Positions 9,240 to 19,041 of a stretch of DNA of 64,000 nucleotides are shown piece after piece. Position 1 is the first letter of the stretch. Each line of letters starts with the position of its first letter. A model generated the notes under the pieces. It was not told the origin of the DNA. It saw nothing but the letters and a program-made list of their open reading frames with translations, and did not search any database. A program made the translations under genes and the position numbers. This DNA is from Euglena gracilis (lineage: Eukaryota > Euglenida > Euglenophyceae > Euglenales): positions 31,334,012 through 31,398,011 of the forward strand of contig CP154954.1 in NCBI GenBank assembly GCA_039621445.1. The letters are read 5' to 3'.

Positions 9240-9396
9240 GGGGGGGCTTAAAAGTCGGCGGTTTTGACCCGTTAGTACATTAGAGTGGGTAGTCGGCCGA
9301 CTAGTTGGCCGACTACCCACTACCCCCCCCCCTGTCTCGCCGACTAGCTACCGACTAGGCCTAGTCGGTGGACCAATTGGGTAGTCGGCCGACTAG
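9240..9396. repeat. Second TAGTCGGCCGACTA palindrome cluster
   Basis: TTAAAAGTCGGCGGTTTTG and GTACATTAGAGTGGGTAG are the inverted counterpart of 6880-6945. Repeats of GTAGTCGGCCGACTA and GACCAATTGGGTAGTCGG follow. Confidence 0.8.
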
Positions 9397-9900
9397 GGGG
9401 GGTCGGCACCCCCCTCCCCCCCCCCCCCTCACCGACCCCCTCGCCACGCCATTTTACCCCCCCCTCCCCCCCCTTTTCAGACCCCCTCGCCACGCCATGT
9501 CAGGCCCGCCAAAGAAAATTTTCTTGGTAAACCCCCGCGCACCCCTCCCCCCCCCCATCCGGGACCCCCTCGCCACGCCAAAAAACGCCAAAAACCCCCC
9601 TCCCCCCCCCCCCTAGCAGGAAACCTCGCCACGGCGGCCACCCCCTAGTCGGCCCACTACCCACTACCCCCCCCCCCAGTCTACCGCCTTGCGCCCATTG
9701 GGGGTGTCTCCCCCGCGTCCCCCCCCCCCTGCATCCCCCCCGCGTCCCACTTTCGAACCAAAATTTTGTTCTCGAGACAGCCAACTTTAGGAGGCTGATT
9801 CCGTCCCAAAAATGGCGTCTCCCCCGCGTCACCCCCCCCCCTCGTGTCCCCCCCCCCCGTCCCCTACACCCCATAAAGGATCCCGGGGCCGTAAGGGGTC
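9397..9900. repeat. C-rich minisatellites
   Basis: 9430-9640 holds CTCGCCACGCCA units with long C runs, the same family as 5541-5795. 9660-9870 holds CCCGCGTCCCCC and CGTGTCCCCC repeats around a short unique AT-richer piece. Glycine- and proline-rich open frames here come from the homopolymers. Confidence 0.7.
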
Positions 9901-10040
9901 CCAGGGCTCAGCACTACACAAAAATTGTCATGTAGGAAGGGGGGGACATGTTAATTGACGTGCCCTTTCGACCTTTTGCGGGGGGATTGGGGTTAGGGTA
10001 CCCTGTATCAACCCTTCCCTGACGTAAGTCGAAAACTGAC
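9901..10040. other. No feature recognised
   Basis: Spacer without a clear coding frame or repeat boundary. Confidence 0.3.
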
Positions 10041-10560
10041 CATAATGGAGCTTTGGCAGGGGGGGGGAGGGGGGGTCCCGAGGTCAGTTTTTTTTTGCAT
10101 TTTTTTGGCACTTTTTGCTGTACTGTCTCAACACAGGGGGGGGGGGAGGGTCCTGGGGTCCCAACTGTACTGCCAACCCCCCCTCAAAAATTGGCCAAAA
10201 ACCGGCGCCGAAGGCGCCGGAAAAATTTTTTAGGGCCTTTTTTTGGTCCAAAAAGGCCATTTTTGGTGTCAAAATTTTCATCTGTCTCGGACCGTTCGGC
10301 ACTGGGGGGGGGGTCCCAAAAATCCCAACTGTACAGGGGGGGGGAGGGGGGGGTCCCCAAAAAACCCCAACTGTACTGCCGTCGCCCCAATGGTAACCCC
10401 TCACCCTCACATTCAACCCTCAAATTCAAGCCCAACCTGAATCCTGTGTTTGACCCAAATTTGGGGGGGCCTTTGGCGTCAAAGGCGCCGAAGGAAAATG
10501 GCCACTTTGAGAAGGGGTAAACCAAAATGTGTCAAAATTTTTGGCCTGTTTGGGGGGGGG
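10041..10560. mobile_element. C/G-run element remnants with GGCGCC stem-loop
   Basis: G-run blocks with CCCAACTGTAC words lie on both sides of ACCGGCGCCGAAGGCGCCGG followed by AAAAATTTTTTAGG. A second stem (GGCGTCAAAGGCGCC) is at about 10475. I cannot fix terminal repeats or target duplications. The interior plan matches the better-bounded elements elsewhere in the window. Confidence 0.45.
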
Positions 10561-10934
10561 ACACTTTGAGGGGGGTGAGGATATGAGTTTACTGCTTTGT
10601 ACTGTCAGAATCTTGGCTGGAGAGCATTGATAAAAGTGAGCCCACATTGGTCGGGAAGGCGTGCCCTGTAGATCTTCGGCTCAAAGATGAAATGAGCTTT
10701 GGAGCTCCCTTCGATGGGTGCAGTGATCATGCCCACACCTTTCCCTGTTGTTTTTTTAAAAAAAAATCAACAATCAAGTATTGCGGGAGTCTGCTTGACA
10801 TCATAAAACCAGAAATGTGATGGGGAACCTTTCTTGGGGAGTGCCCTTGAAAAAAGTTGTCAATGTCCGCAGAACACAAACCCTCCCTTTCCCCCCGTTT
10901 TTGTGCCCCCCCCCCCCCCGAAAGCAAGAACAGA

Positions 10935-11160
10935 TGCTAACTCGCTTCTGTATGGTTCATTATGCTTCTTAAACCAAACATCCAATTCTTAAAACAAACA
11001 CAAATTTCGACTCTGATCGATCCGACGATCGCGAGCGCATCTCTGCTGCGTGCAATGTTGGGTTGAAAGCTCTTTTCAACAGACGTCCAGTGATGGTAGT
11101 CAGATTTTTCCATGCTCGGTACCCATATTCTAAAACAGGAACAATGTTCACCAAAATTGG
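10935..11160 (-). other. Possible LINE C-terminal remnant
   Basis: A minus-strand frame of about 60 codons includes VPVLEYGYRAWKNL, which resembles the region downstream of the RT domain in some LINEs (a YG-x-W motif). No RT catalytic motif is nearby. Weak call. Confidence 0.2.
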
Positions 11161-11164
11161 ATAA

Positions 11165-11811
11165 ACCCCCCCCCCCCATTTAAACCGACCCGTCGGTTTA
11201 GGACTTTTGGGTTGGCGGAAATCCTGGAGGGGGTCGGTTTAGACGGGGGGTCGGTTTCAGAGGGAGCACATGGCTGGCCGACGGCATGACGGAAGCAGGT
11301 TGATGTTAGCAAGGCAATTTCAATTGGCAAATGCCCAATTTGGTCGGCCAATTCCTAACTTTGAGTGACAAATGCCTAATTTGGGATGCAAATTCTTAAT
11401 TTTTGTGGGCAAATGCTGAATTTTGGGTGTAATATCCAGTTTTTTGGTGGCAAACTGCCTAATTTTGGGTACAAACTTCAAATTTTAGATAGCAAATACC
11501 AAATTTTGTAATTTTTGGTTTCAACACCAAATTTTCGGAGGAAAATGCCAAATTTGAGGTGCAAACTCCAAAATTTGGAAGCAAATGCCTGATTTTGGGT
11601 GTAAAATCCCAATTTTGGGTCATCAATACTAATTATTCAATGAACATGGACGCTCTGTCCGTTGGCGGCTTCCATTATGCTGTGCATGTTTGTCATCCAA
11701 CTTGCCATGGGTCAGTTTATTTCTTTTTTTGGTTGAAATTCTGCAATGGGTCGGTTTGGAAGGGTAGGTCGGTTTAGAAGGGGAGTCGGTTTAAATGGGG
11801 GGGGGGTTTTA
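11165..11811. mobile_element. TIR element with CCCATTTAAACCGAC ends
   Basis: The left end AAACCCCC...CATTTAAACCGACCC and the right end GAGTCGGTTTAAATG...GGGGTTTTA are inverted copies. GTCGGTTTAGAAGGG-type subrepeats lie inside both ends. The middle (11340-11640) is a degenerate tandem repeat of GCAAATGCCTAATTTTGGG, about 30 bp per unit. I did not find a convincing target duplication. No coding capacity. Confidence 0.65.
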
Positions 11812-11819
11812 CCCACCCT

Positions 11820-12210
11820 GGTAGTCCCCAAATGGCAAATTGCATTCTACTGCATGGTTGAAACGGTCATATCAGGACCTCAACAACCAATTTGGGCATT
11901 TTTTTGGCTCTTTTGATGACATTTGTCGTTGATGGCAGAACCGACGTTAGGAACGCCGGGTTAAAAACAGAACTGCCGTTCCTCACCCCTTTCTCACAGA
12001 CAGAACCAACGTTCCTAAAACCAGTGGGGGGGGAACGCCGGTTCTGTTGTGAACCCGGCGTCTGACGCCGGGTTAAATCTTCGCCAAACACAATTTCAGA
12101 CCAAGAAGGTTTAAGGGGGGCCCGGGGGCGCCTCGCAACCTGACCCCAGGGTACCCCAACTCCTGGCCCAAACTAATTTTGATTTTGCGAAGTTTCAGTT
12201 TGCCCTTTTT
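11820..12210. other. Unassigned sequence with GAACGCCGG inverted words
   Basis: AACGCCGGGTTAAAAACAG and AACCCGGCGTCTGACGCCGG suggest a small inverted-repeat structure around 11940-12080. No gene is recognised. Confidence 0.35.
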
Positions 12211-12651
12211 TTGACCCTCTCGTCCCTCCTTGTGGGGAGGTGTGGCTTTGGGTCATGCTCTTCCAACCCTGGCAGTGTGGGGTATCTGAGTTTACCGAAC
12301 AGCTTCAACTCTGCCCCTGAATTGAGCAGGCTGTTTTCCCTCAAAGTGGATTCCCCCTGTCGCCAGGCATTGGAAGGCGCCAGAAACCTTAACCCCCTTA
12401 AAAACCTCAACTCCGTAAGGAGGGCGTAGTTGTTCAAAAATGGCCTGTTGGCAACTCTGGACAGCCCTTATGCTGCCATTGCGGTTCCAGATATTATCCA
12501 GACCATGCCGCCAAAGGACTTCTTTGTCAGCCATAAGAAGCAGGCTGACCCGTCAATTGAAAGTAGACAGGATTGGATTTATTTCTACCGGCGCAATCTA
12601 AACAACATCGTTTCCAACTGTAAATGTATTGCAGAATGTGTTTTGGTGTAG
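12211..12651 (+). other. Open frame of 146 codons interrupted by one TAG
   Basis: The frame from 12211 runs to TAG at 12427-12429 and then continues, in the same frame, to TAG at 12649-12651. Both halves have ordinary composition (for example SPYAAIAVPDIIQTMPPKDF and DWIYFYRRNLNNIVSNCKC). No family is recognised and there is no clear start. It may be an exon with a nonsense mutation, a stop-suppressed frame, or chance. Confidence 0.3.
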
Positions 12652-12718
12652 CCTGGTGTAGCTCCTCCAGGTTAAGTGAATCGATCGTCCGGACCCACCC
12701 ACCCACCCCCAACACGAC

Positions 12719-12793
12719 TTGGTAACACAAGGGATGTTGTTATTTTGGGGCCCTCGAACAGTTGAGCAACAAAAGGGATTTGCCCCCCCCCCC
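12719..12793 (-). repeat. Isolated satellite monomer
   Basis: AACACAAGGGATGTTGTTATT, CTCGAACAGTTGAGCAAC and AAAAGGGATTTGCC are the reverse complement of one 77-bp satellite monomer. It ends at the C run that forms the left edge of the first tandem unit (12798), so it marks the breakpoint. Confidence 0.8.
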
Positions 12794-13245
12794 AAAATGT
12801 TCGTTCTTTGAGTGGCGTGGATTGAACACACAAGAAAATTCCAGTGTGTTTTTGGGGGGGTGAGGTCCTGTGGTGGGCCGACCCCAGGGTCTGCCCACTA
12901 CACAGTCCGGATCTCCTCAATATTCTACTGGAGACCTTCCACCGCTGGGCGACTGCCAGCGATATGGGCGTGCCGGTGGCGGGTATCCGACTGCCCTCCA
13001 TCAGCTTTGCGGACGATGTGGCCTTGATTGCCGCCTCGGCCACAGAAATGACGGCCCTCATCCGAGCACACCTCCAGGTGGGTGACCTGGACATTGTTTC
13101 CTCTTCAGGTTTTCGCTTTGTCGGTGTGGAGCTGGGCTTGCCAGAGCCCCAGGCCTCGGAGGTGCACTTCGCCCCTCGCCTGGGCAAGGCCTTGGAGACC
13201 CTGCGCCGGCTGAAGGCTCCCCCTGCCGTCCTCCCTGTGCTCCCT

Positions 13246-13658
13246 CCATAGTGGGCATTTTTTGTTTTTTTAAAAAAAAAACAAAACAACGTGTTTTTTT
13301 TTAAAAAAAACACTAAAAAAACATCAAAAAAAAACAAAAGGGAGATTTCATTCAGAAAACTCGTTATGAAACACCCAAACCATACTTTGAATCCTACTCA
13401 GTTCAAAAAGTGCCAAAAATGGTCGAAAGCATCCAAAAAAAGCAAAGAAATGCAATTTTATGACTTTTTCCATTTTTTACAGGAGGTAGTTTTTGGCAAA
13501 ACTGACCCAAAAGTTGCCAAAAATGACCGAAAATACACATTCAAAAAATTTTCTTTGCAAAACCTAGTGGGGTTTTTTTGTTTTTTTTTAAAAAAACATT
13601 GTTAGAAATATAAAAAACAAAAAAACAACGTCAAAAAAAACAGGCATGCCCACTATGG
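13246..13658 (+). mobile_element. 413-bp TIR element (CCATAGTGGGCAT family), unit 1
   Basis: The ends CCATAGTGGGCAT and ATGCCCACTATGG are perfect inverted repeats. The flanks carry CTCCCT at 13240-13245 and 13659-13664. Removing the element and one CTCCCT joins the two LINE pieces in the same frame, so insertion into the LINE is certain. The interior is A/T-rich with T-run/A-run hairpins near both ends and no coding capacity. Other copies: 17660, 25470, and a diverged one at 36984 on the minus strand. Confidence 0.9.
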
Positions 13659-13935
13659 CTCCCTCCTGTGGCGCGCCACTGTCCTCCCACAGGTGTGTAC
13701 CACCCAGCGGCTCATGTCCGCCGGGGTGGCGGCCATGGGTCACAAGCCCCTGCGCTTGAACACCTGGCGCTCCCCGCTGCGGTAGTGGGGGGCCCATTGG
13801 GAGAATCTGCTGTGGCATACCCGGTCGCCACCATGCAGTTTCTGCAACTGGTATGGCTCCAGACCCTGGGCAACACCTTTGCCATCTCAGGCTTCGTCCA
13901 CCGGGAAATCGCCTGCCCGGGCCCAACCTGGGCAG

Positions 13936-14031
13936 GGTGGTGACTGAAATTTCCGGCCCCTGAAATTTCACGAAATTTCACGATTTTTTTCCTTTTCTTT
14001 CCGACCACTTTTCACGAATGTCACCATCCTA
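13936..14031 (+). mobile_element. 96-bp insertion with 11-bp TSD, unit 1
   Basis: AACCTGGGCAG at 13925-13935 is repeated at 14032-14042. The ends GGTGGTGAC and GTCACCATC are inverted. The interior has TGAAATTTCACGAAATTTC. Copies of identical length lie at 18363-18458 and 26175-26270. Confidence 0.8.
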
Positions 14032-14463
14032 AACCTGGGCAGAAACATCCTCCGCTCTGCGCTCTGCCCTCGCAGTGGGATGGCGTGTGGTGCGCAACCA
14101 GGCTTGCGCTCGTCCGGTCTGCAGCCTGGCCGCGCCTCTGCCCCGAGCAGGCCTACCCAGGACAGATTGTCCTCACGCCGGTTAATGACTTCCTCCCTCC
14201 GGGTGCCGTCTTCACAGATCACTCCTTAGCGTCCTCCGGGGGAGCCGCGGTCTGGGCCCCAGACACCGAGTCTGCCCTCACCTGTTCTGTTCCAGGTCCC
14301 TTGAGCTCCACCCTCTGCGAGTTGGTGGCCCTACGCACGGCGGCGGAGGCCTCCCCCCCCCGCCACATCTTGACAGACTTACTGACCTCCCTCCAAACGC
14401 TGGCAGGGGGGAATCTCTTCTCCCTTCCGTGTGTCCTCCAGTCTCCCCTCATGTCCCCACCGG

Positions 14464-14731
14464 GGGGGGGGGGCAAAAATTTTGCTCTAGAGAAAATTTG
14501 CCAGACAATTTTCGCGGAAGCAAATCCCGCGAAATATTTCCAGACATTTTTAAGGAATCCCGCGAAATTTTTGTCTATGTATTTCCTTTCAGGTGCTCAA
14601 GGCTTCCCTTTTTTGCTTCACAGAAATAAATCCCGCAAAATATTTCCGGGCATTTTTAAGGAATCCCACGAAATTTGTCATCCGCGAAATTTGTCGCCGC
14701 AAAATTTCTCTGGCACGAAATCCCCCCCCCC
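14464..14731 (+). mobile_element. G-run/C-run bounded insertion in RNase H, unit 1
   Basis: It starts with a G run and CAAAAATTTTG and ends with a C run. CCGG stands on both sides, so removal restores the frame from SPLMSPP to VVRQIIAAA. The interior carries repeats of AATCCCGCGAAATATTTCC and CATTTTTAAGGAATCCC. The matching copy in unit 3 is about 26700-26970. Confidence 0.65.
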
Positions 14732-14760
14732 CCGGTAGTGCGCCAGATCATCGCCGCAGC

Positions 14761-15303
14761 CAGGCTTGTGCTTAGTCGGGTGCCTACCCCACGGGAGGGG
14801 ATGCTAAAGGCTAAAGGTGCCAAAGGCGCCGGGGGCCCGGAACAGGCTGTATTTTAGTCAGGTGCCGACCCCACCCCAGGGGGGGGGGTGCCTGCCTGGG
14901 CAGGCACTTCAAGGCACTCCCGATCCGACCCCCCCGGGGGGGGGGGGGTAGGGCACACGGCCCTACCTCAAGTGCCTAGCACAAGTGCCCTAGCACAGAC
15001 CCGGCGCCAAAGGCGCGGGGAGCCAAAAATGGCCTATTTTCAAAGGAATGTGCCTGGGCACAGGCCAAAATCCGCCCCCCCCCCAGTGCCTGCCTGGTCA
15101 GGCACTCAAAAGCACTCCGGACCCCCCCCCCCCCCCCGGGGGTGGTAAAAAAAAACAGCCTGGCCCGGAAAAGGCCTTTTTCAATGAGAATTTTCTGGGC
15201 CCCCCCGGCCCCCCCCCCCCCGGGGGTGTGCCTTCTTGGGGCAGGCACCCCATAGCACCCCCCCACCCCCCCCCCCCCCCCCCCGGTCGGTAAGCACAAG
15301 CCT
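14761..15303 (+). mobile_element. Mutator-like non-autonomous element (CAGGCTTGTGCTTA), unit 1
   Basis: The left end CAGGCTTGTGCTTAGTCGGG and the right end GGTCGGTAAGCACAAGCCT are inverted. GCCGCAGC precedes (14753-14760) and GGCCGCAGC follows (15304-15312), giving an 8-9 bp TSD. Removal leads from RQIIAAA into SSLSTAPLLEKV in one frame of the RNase H. It is itself interrupted at 14843-15161. Two stand-alone copies, 30689-30965 and 35326-35645, have clean 9-bp TSDs. The 9-bp duplication suggests the Mutator superfamily; no transposase is present. Confidence 0.8.
14843..15161 (+). mobile_element. Nested element (CAGGCTGTATTTTAG), 9-bp TSD, unit 1
   Basis: GGCCCGGAA at 14834-14842 is repeated at 15162-15170. 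The ends CAGGCTGTATTTTAGTC and GGTAAAAAAAAACAGCCT are inverted. The related copy at 35326-35645 has the uninterrupted site (GGGGGCCCGGAAAAGGCC at about 35497), which proves nesting. The interior carries CCGGCGCCAAAGGCGC. Related element: 32362-33065. Confidence 0.85.
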
Positions 15304-15664
15304 GGCCGCAGCCTCCTCCCTCTCAACGGCGCCACTCCTGGAGAAGGTGCGGGCGCATGACACGGCCGCCATTGAGACCGGTCATCCCAAGGCAGTGGGG
15401 AACGACTCCGCCGATTTCTGGGCCAAGGAGGCTGCCCTTGGCCGGGCCGCATCAACGTGGTCTCCTCCCCCCCCCATGCTTTGACGATCCCTTGCTCCTG
15501 CAAGACGCCTCAGGGTTGACGATCTACGACCTCCCCGCAGCGTTCGCCTGGGCCTGGTGGCTCAGGTGCCTGGTCTCCTGGGAGAAGCGCTCATCATTAC
15601 GCCTCCTCATTTTGTTTCCCGGCATCCACCCCAATCGCCGTTTCCCGGCAGGGTTGTTCGATTA

Positions 15665-16662
15665 ATCGAAAGTCGATCAATCGGTCAAGACCCCCCCAAT
15701 CATCGTTCATTCGTCCGGTGATCGATTAATCGATTTTCAATGCCGCACATCCCGATTTTTCCGCACTCCACACCGTATTTTTTGCACTTCCGGTCAACAT
15801 TTTGCACTTTATCTCAAAAATGTTTGCACATGTTAAAAATTTGTTCACACTTTATCTCAAAAATGTTTGGCATTTTATCTCAAAAATATTTGCCTACGTT
15901 CCGAAATTTTTTGCACACGTATCGGGTGTTTTGCACTTTTGCCCTTAAAGTCCACGTCTTAGGTGCAGGGACTCAGGACAAGGTGTGCGTCTACGCCGCC
16001 GGACTTCAGGCACGAGGTCCGTGTCCTAAAACACAGTCTCCATCCAAAATGCTGCGTCATGAATAATGATTTTGTTGGAACCCCCCAAAGCCGACCAAAA
16101 TGGTTCAGAAAGCGGAAATGAATGGTTTGAAATGGAAATGCCATTGCTCCAAAAGCGCATTGACCTCAGAATTTGTCCCACTTCATTCCAACCTTTGACA
16201 AATGAGTTACATTGGTTCGTTTCAAGCCGTTTTGAGCCGTTTTTCGAATACAAATCGTTGTAAATGGACAATACAACTCCAACGCCAACATGTGGTAGAG
16301 AAATGATGTAGAAAAGATGTCAGAGAGAAAAATCAAAGACAGGAGTCCTTGGACATTCCCAAATACCAATTTGTGGTTTTGGAGTTTGCGCATTCATTCA
16401 TGGTTGGGAAAAATCTTGACCATCACAAATGCACTGCTCAAAGAAGCGCATTGAGTGTTTGTTGCGCTCAATGTTAGAAAGGAGAGACATAGCGATGTGA
16501 TGTAGTGTGATGATTTTTTGGCAAAGAAAAGCACTGCATATGTGGACAGCTTGCATCAAAACCCCAAATATTTTGCTTTTTTGGCTGGCCATTTCAGGCA
16601 GTTTTTTTTTGCAATAATTTTTAGCATTTTTGGAATTTTTGGGGTCAATCCATGGTCATCAT
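15665..16662 (+). other. Unit tail without recognised gene
   Basis: After the LINE stop, the inverted words GATTAATCGAAAGTCGATC and GATCGATTAATCGATTTTC lie close together. Repeats of TTTTGCACTTTATCTCAAAAATG follow. A longer unique stretch (16020-16660) holds no domain I recognise. All of it is duplicated in units 2 and 3. Confidence 0.5.
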
Positions 16663-16943
16663 CAGGGGTTTTTTTTTAAAACAGGGGGGGGTCCCCCCCA
16701 CCCACCCACCCCCTGGGGGGTCCCCCCCGGGGGGGGGGTCCCGGAGGACCCACAAAAAATGGCCGAAAATCGCGAAAAGTGCTAAAAATAGATTTTTTTT
16801 TGGCGCCTGCGGCGCTGAAAAGTATATCCCACCCCCCTCCAAGGGGACCCCCCCCCCCCCCCCGGGTGGGGCTCAACCGGACCCACCCACCCTGCCCCCC
16901 CCTTCCCCCCACCCCCGGGGGTCCACGACTAAAAAAACCCCTG
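16663..16943 (+). mobile_element. hAT-like non-autonomous element (CAGGGGTTTTTTT), unit 1
   Basis: The ends CAGGGGTTTTTTTTTAAAA and ACTAAAAAAACCCCTG are inverted. GTCATCAT occurs at 16655-16662 and again at 16944-16951 (8-bp TSD). The interior has C/G-run blocks and TTTGGCGCCTGCGGCGCTGA. An 8-bp TSD with a CAGGG terminus is typical of hAT elements; family assignment is inference. Other copies: 24474, 28880 (truncated), 47712, 52128. Confidence 0.85.
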
Positions 16944-17659
16944 GTCATCATGGATTTTTTGATGTCGTGTTCAATCCATTGAGGCTTCATTTTGGGCAAA
17001 TTTCTGGCAGATCGTCAATCATTTTTTTGGGATGTTTTCAAATATTTTTAATAAGTTTAGGAAATGCTGGGCCTTTTATGTCATTTTTCTGACCTTTTTT
17101 GAACTGTGTCCATCCATTTTGGCCATTTTGGCTGCTTGCACAAGGCCTCCCAGTTGGCTTTAGACAAATAGGGTGTTCACCGACTCTCGATTTGCCCCCC
17201 TCCCCAAAATGTTCGTTCTTTGAGTGGCGTGGATTGAACACACAAGAAAATTCCAGTGTGTTTTTGGGGGGGGGTGAGGTCGTGTGGTGGGCCGACCCCA
17301 GGGTCTGCGCACAACACAGCCCGGATCTCCTCAATATTCTATTGGAGACCTTCCACCGCTGGGCGGCTGCCAGCGATATGGGCGTGCCGGTGGCGGGTAT
17401 CCGACTGCCCTCCATCAGCTTCACGGACGATGTGGCCTTGATTGCCGCCTCGGCCACAGAAATGACGGCCCTCATCCGAGCATGCCTCCAGCTGGGCGAC
17501 CTGGACATTGTTTCCTCTTCAGGTTTTCGCTTTGTCGGTGTGGAGCTGGGCTTGCCAGAGCCCCAGGCCTCGGAGGTGCACTTCGCCCCTCGCCTGGGCA
17601 AGGCCTTGGAGACCCTGCGCCGGCTGAAGGCTCCCCCTGCCGTCCTCCCTGTGCTCCCT

Positions 17660-18063
17660 CCATAGTGGGCATTTTTTTTAAAAAAAAACAAAACAACGTG
17701 TTTTTTTTAAAAAAAACCACTAAAAAAACATCAAAAAGCAAAAGGGAGATTTCATTCAGAAAACTCATTATGAAACTCCCAAACCATATTTTGAATCCTA
17801 CTCAGTTCAAAAGTGCCAAAAATGGTCGAAAACATCCAAAAAAGCAAAAAAATGCAATTTTATGACTTTTTCCATTTTTTACAGGAGGTAGTTTTTGGCA
17901 AAACTGACCCAAAAGTTGCCAAAAATGACCGAAAATACACATTCAAAAAATTTTCTCTGCAAAACCTAGTGGGCGTTTTTTTTGTTTTTTTTTTTAAAAA
18001 AACATTGTTAGAAATAAAAAAACAAAAAAACAACGTCAAAAAAAACAGGCGTGCCCACTATGG
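17660..18063 (+). mobile_element. CCATAGTGGGCAT-family TIR element, unit 2
   Basis: 404 bp, flanked by CTCCCT at 17654-17659 and 18064-18069, at the same site as in the other units. The insertion therefore predates the triplication. Confidence 0.9.
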
Positions 18064-18362
18064 CTCCCTCCTGTGGCGTGCCACTGTCCTCCCACAGGTG
18101 TGTACCAGATCCGGGATCTCAAGCCGATGGCCCCCCAGCGGCTCATGTCCGCCGGGGTGGCGGCCATGGGTCACAAGCCCCTGCGCTTGAACACCTGGCG
18201 CTCCCCGCTGCGGCAGTGGGGGGCCCGTTGGGAGAATCTGCTGTGGCACACCCGGTCGCCCATGCGGTTTCTGCAATTGGTATGGCTCCAGACCCTGGGC
18301 AACACCTTTGCCATCTGGCTTCGTCCACCGGGCAATCGCCTGCCCGGGCCCAACCTGGGCAG

Positions 18363-18458
18363 GGTGGTGACTGAAATTTCCGGCCCCTGAAATTTCACGA
18401 AATTTCACGATTTTTTTCCTTTTCTTTCCGACCACTTTTCACGAATGTCATTATCCTA
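18363..18458 (+). mobile_element. 96-bp insertion, unit 2
   Basis: AACCTGGGCAG at 18352-18362 and 18459-18469; ends GGTGGTGAC and GTCATTATC. Same site and length as in units 1 and 3. Confidence 0.8.
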
Positions 18459-19041
18459 AACCTGGGCAGAAACATCCTCCGCTCTGCGCTCTGCCCTCGC
18501 AGTGGGATGGCGTGTGGTGCGCAACCAGGCTTGCGCTCGTCCGGTCTGCAGCCTGGCCGCGCCTCTGCCCCGAGCAGGCCTACCCAGGACAGATTGTCCT
18601 CACGCCGGTTAATGACTTCCTCCCTCCGGGTGCCGTCTTCACAGATGACTCTTTAGCGTCCTCCGGGGGAGCCGCGGTCTGGGCCCCAGACAGCGAGTCT
18701 GCCCTCACCTGTTCTGTTCCAGGTCCCTTGAGCTCCACCCTCTGCGAGTTGGTGGCCTAGCACAGACCCGGCGCCAAAGGCGCGGGGAGCCAAAAATGGC
18801 CTATTTTCAAAGGAATGTGCTTGGGCACAGGCCAAAATCCGACCCCCCCCCCAGTGCCTGCCTGGTCAGGCACTCAAAAGCACTCCGGACCCCCCCCTCC
18901 CCCCCGGGGTTGGTACCTCCCCCCAAGCCCAACGAACACCCTTGCCCAATGAACAGGGGGTGTTCGGACCGTCTAGATTGTCACCATATACTTTTTTTGC
19001 GTCGGCAAGAAAATATTCCTTTGTTGCTTGTCCTCTCCTTG

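Larger units (their letters stand above)
12907..15664 (+). pseudogene. LINE-type RT/RNase H relic, unit 1
   Basis: The first piece (12907-13245) reads SPDLLNILLETFHRW, then ISFADDVALIAAS: the FADD box (13006-13017) is the catalytic motif of LINE RTs, and the FVGVEL following it fits the next RT motif. After the element at 13246-13658 the same frame continues (VARHCPPTGVY in all units). An RNase H domain follows: FTDHSLASSGGAAVWAP with the first Asp, CELVALRTA with the Glu, HILTDLLTSLQTL with the second Asp. After two nested elements comes its end, ETGHPKAVGNDSADFWAKEA. Frame is lost around 13900-14070 and at the 9-base C run near 15470. It is defunct, with no 5' end or ORF1. Confidence 0.8.
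12798..17209 (+). repeat. Tandem unit 1 of a segmental triplication (4412 bp)
   Basis: GTTCGTTCTTTGAGTGGCG recurs at 12799, 17211 and 25017 and opens each unit. Order inside: a decayed GTGGGCC palindrome, LINE RT, a CCATAGTGGGC element, more LINE, RNase H, nested TIR elements, the RNase H end, an AT-richer tail and a CAGGGG element. A 260-bp junction sequence then leads straight into unit 2. Unit 1 differs from units 2 and 3 by scattered substitutions and small indels, for instance loss of about 25 bp at 13699. Confidence 0.9.
17317..18760 (+). pseudogene. LINE RT and RNase H start, unit 2
   Basis: Same relic as in unit 1. The catalytic box reads FTDD (17420-17431) instead of FADD: a GCG to ACG change in the residue before the two aspartates. 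The frame passes the TIR element at 17660-18063 and the 96-bp insertion at 18363-18458. The RNase H starts at FTDDSLASSGG and is cut at 18760 by the 660-bp deletion just after CELVA. Confidence 0.8.
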
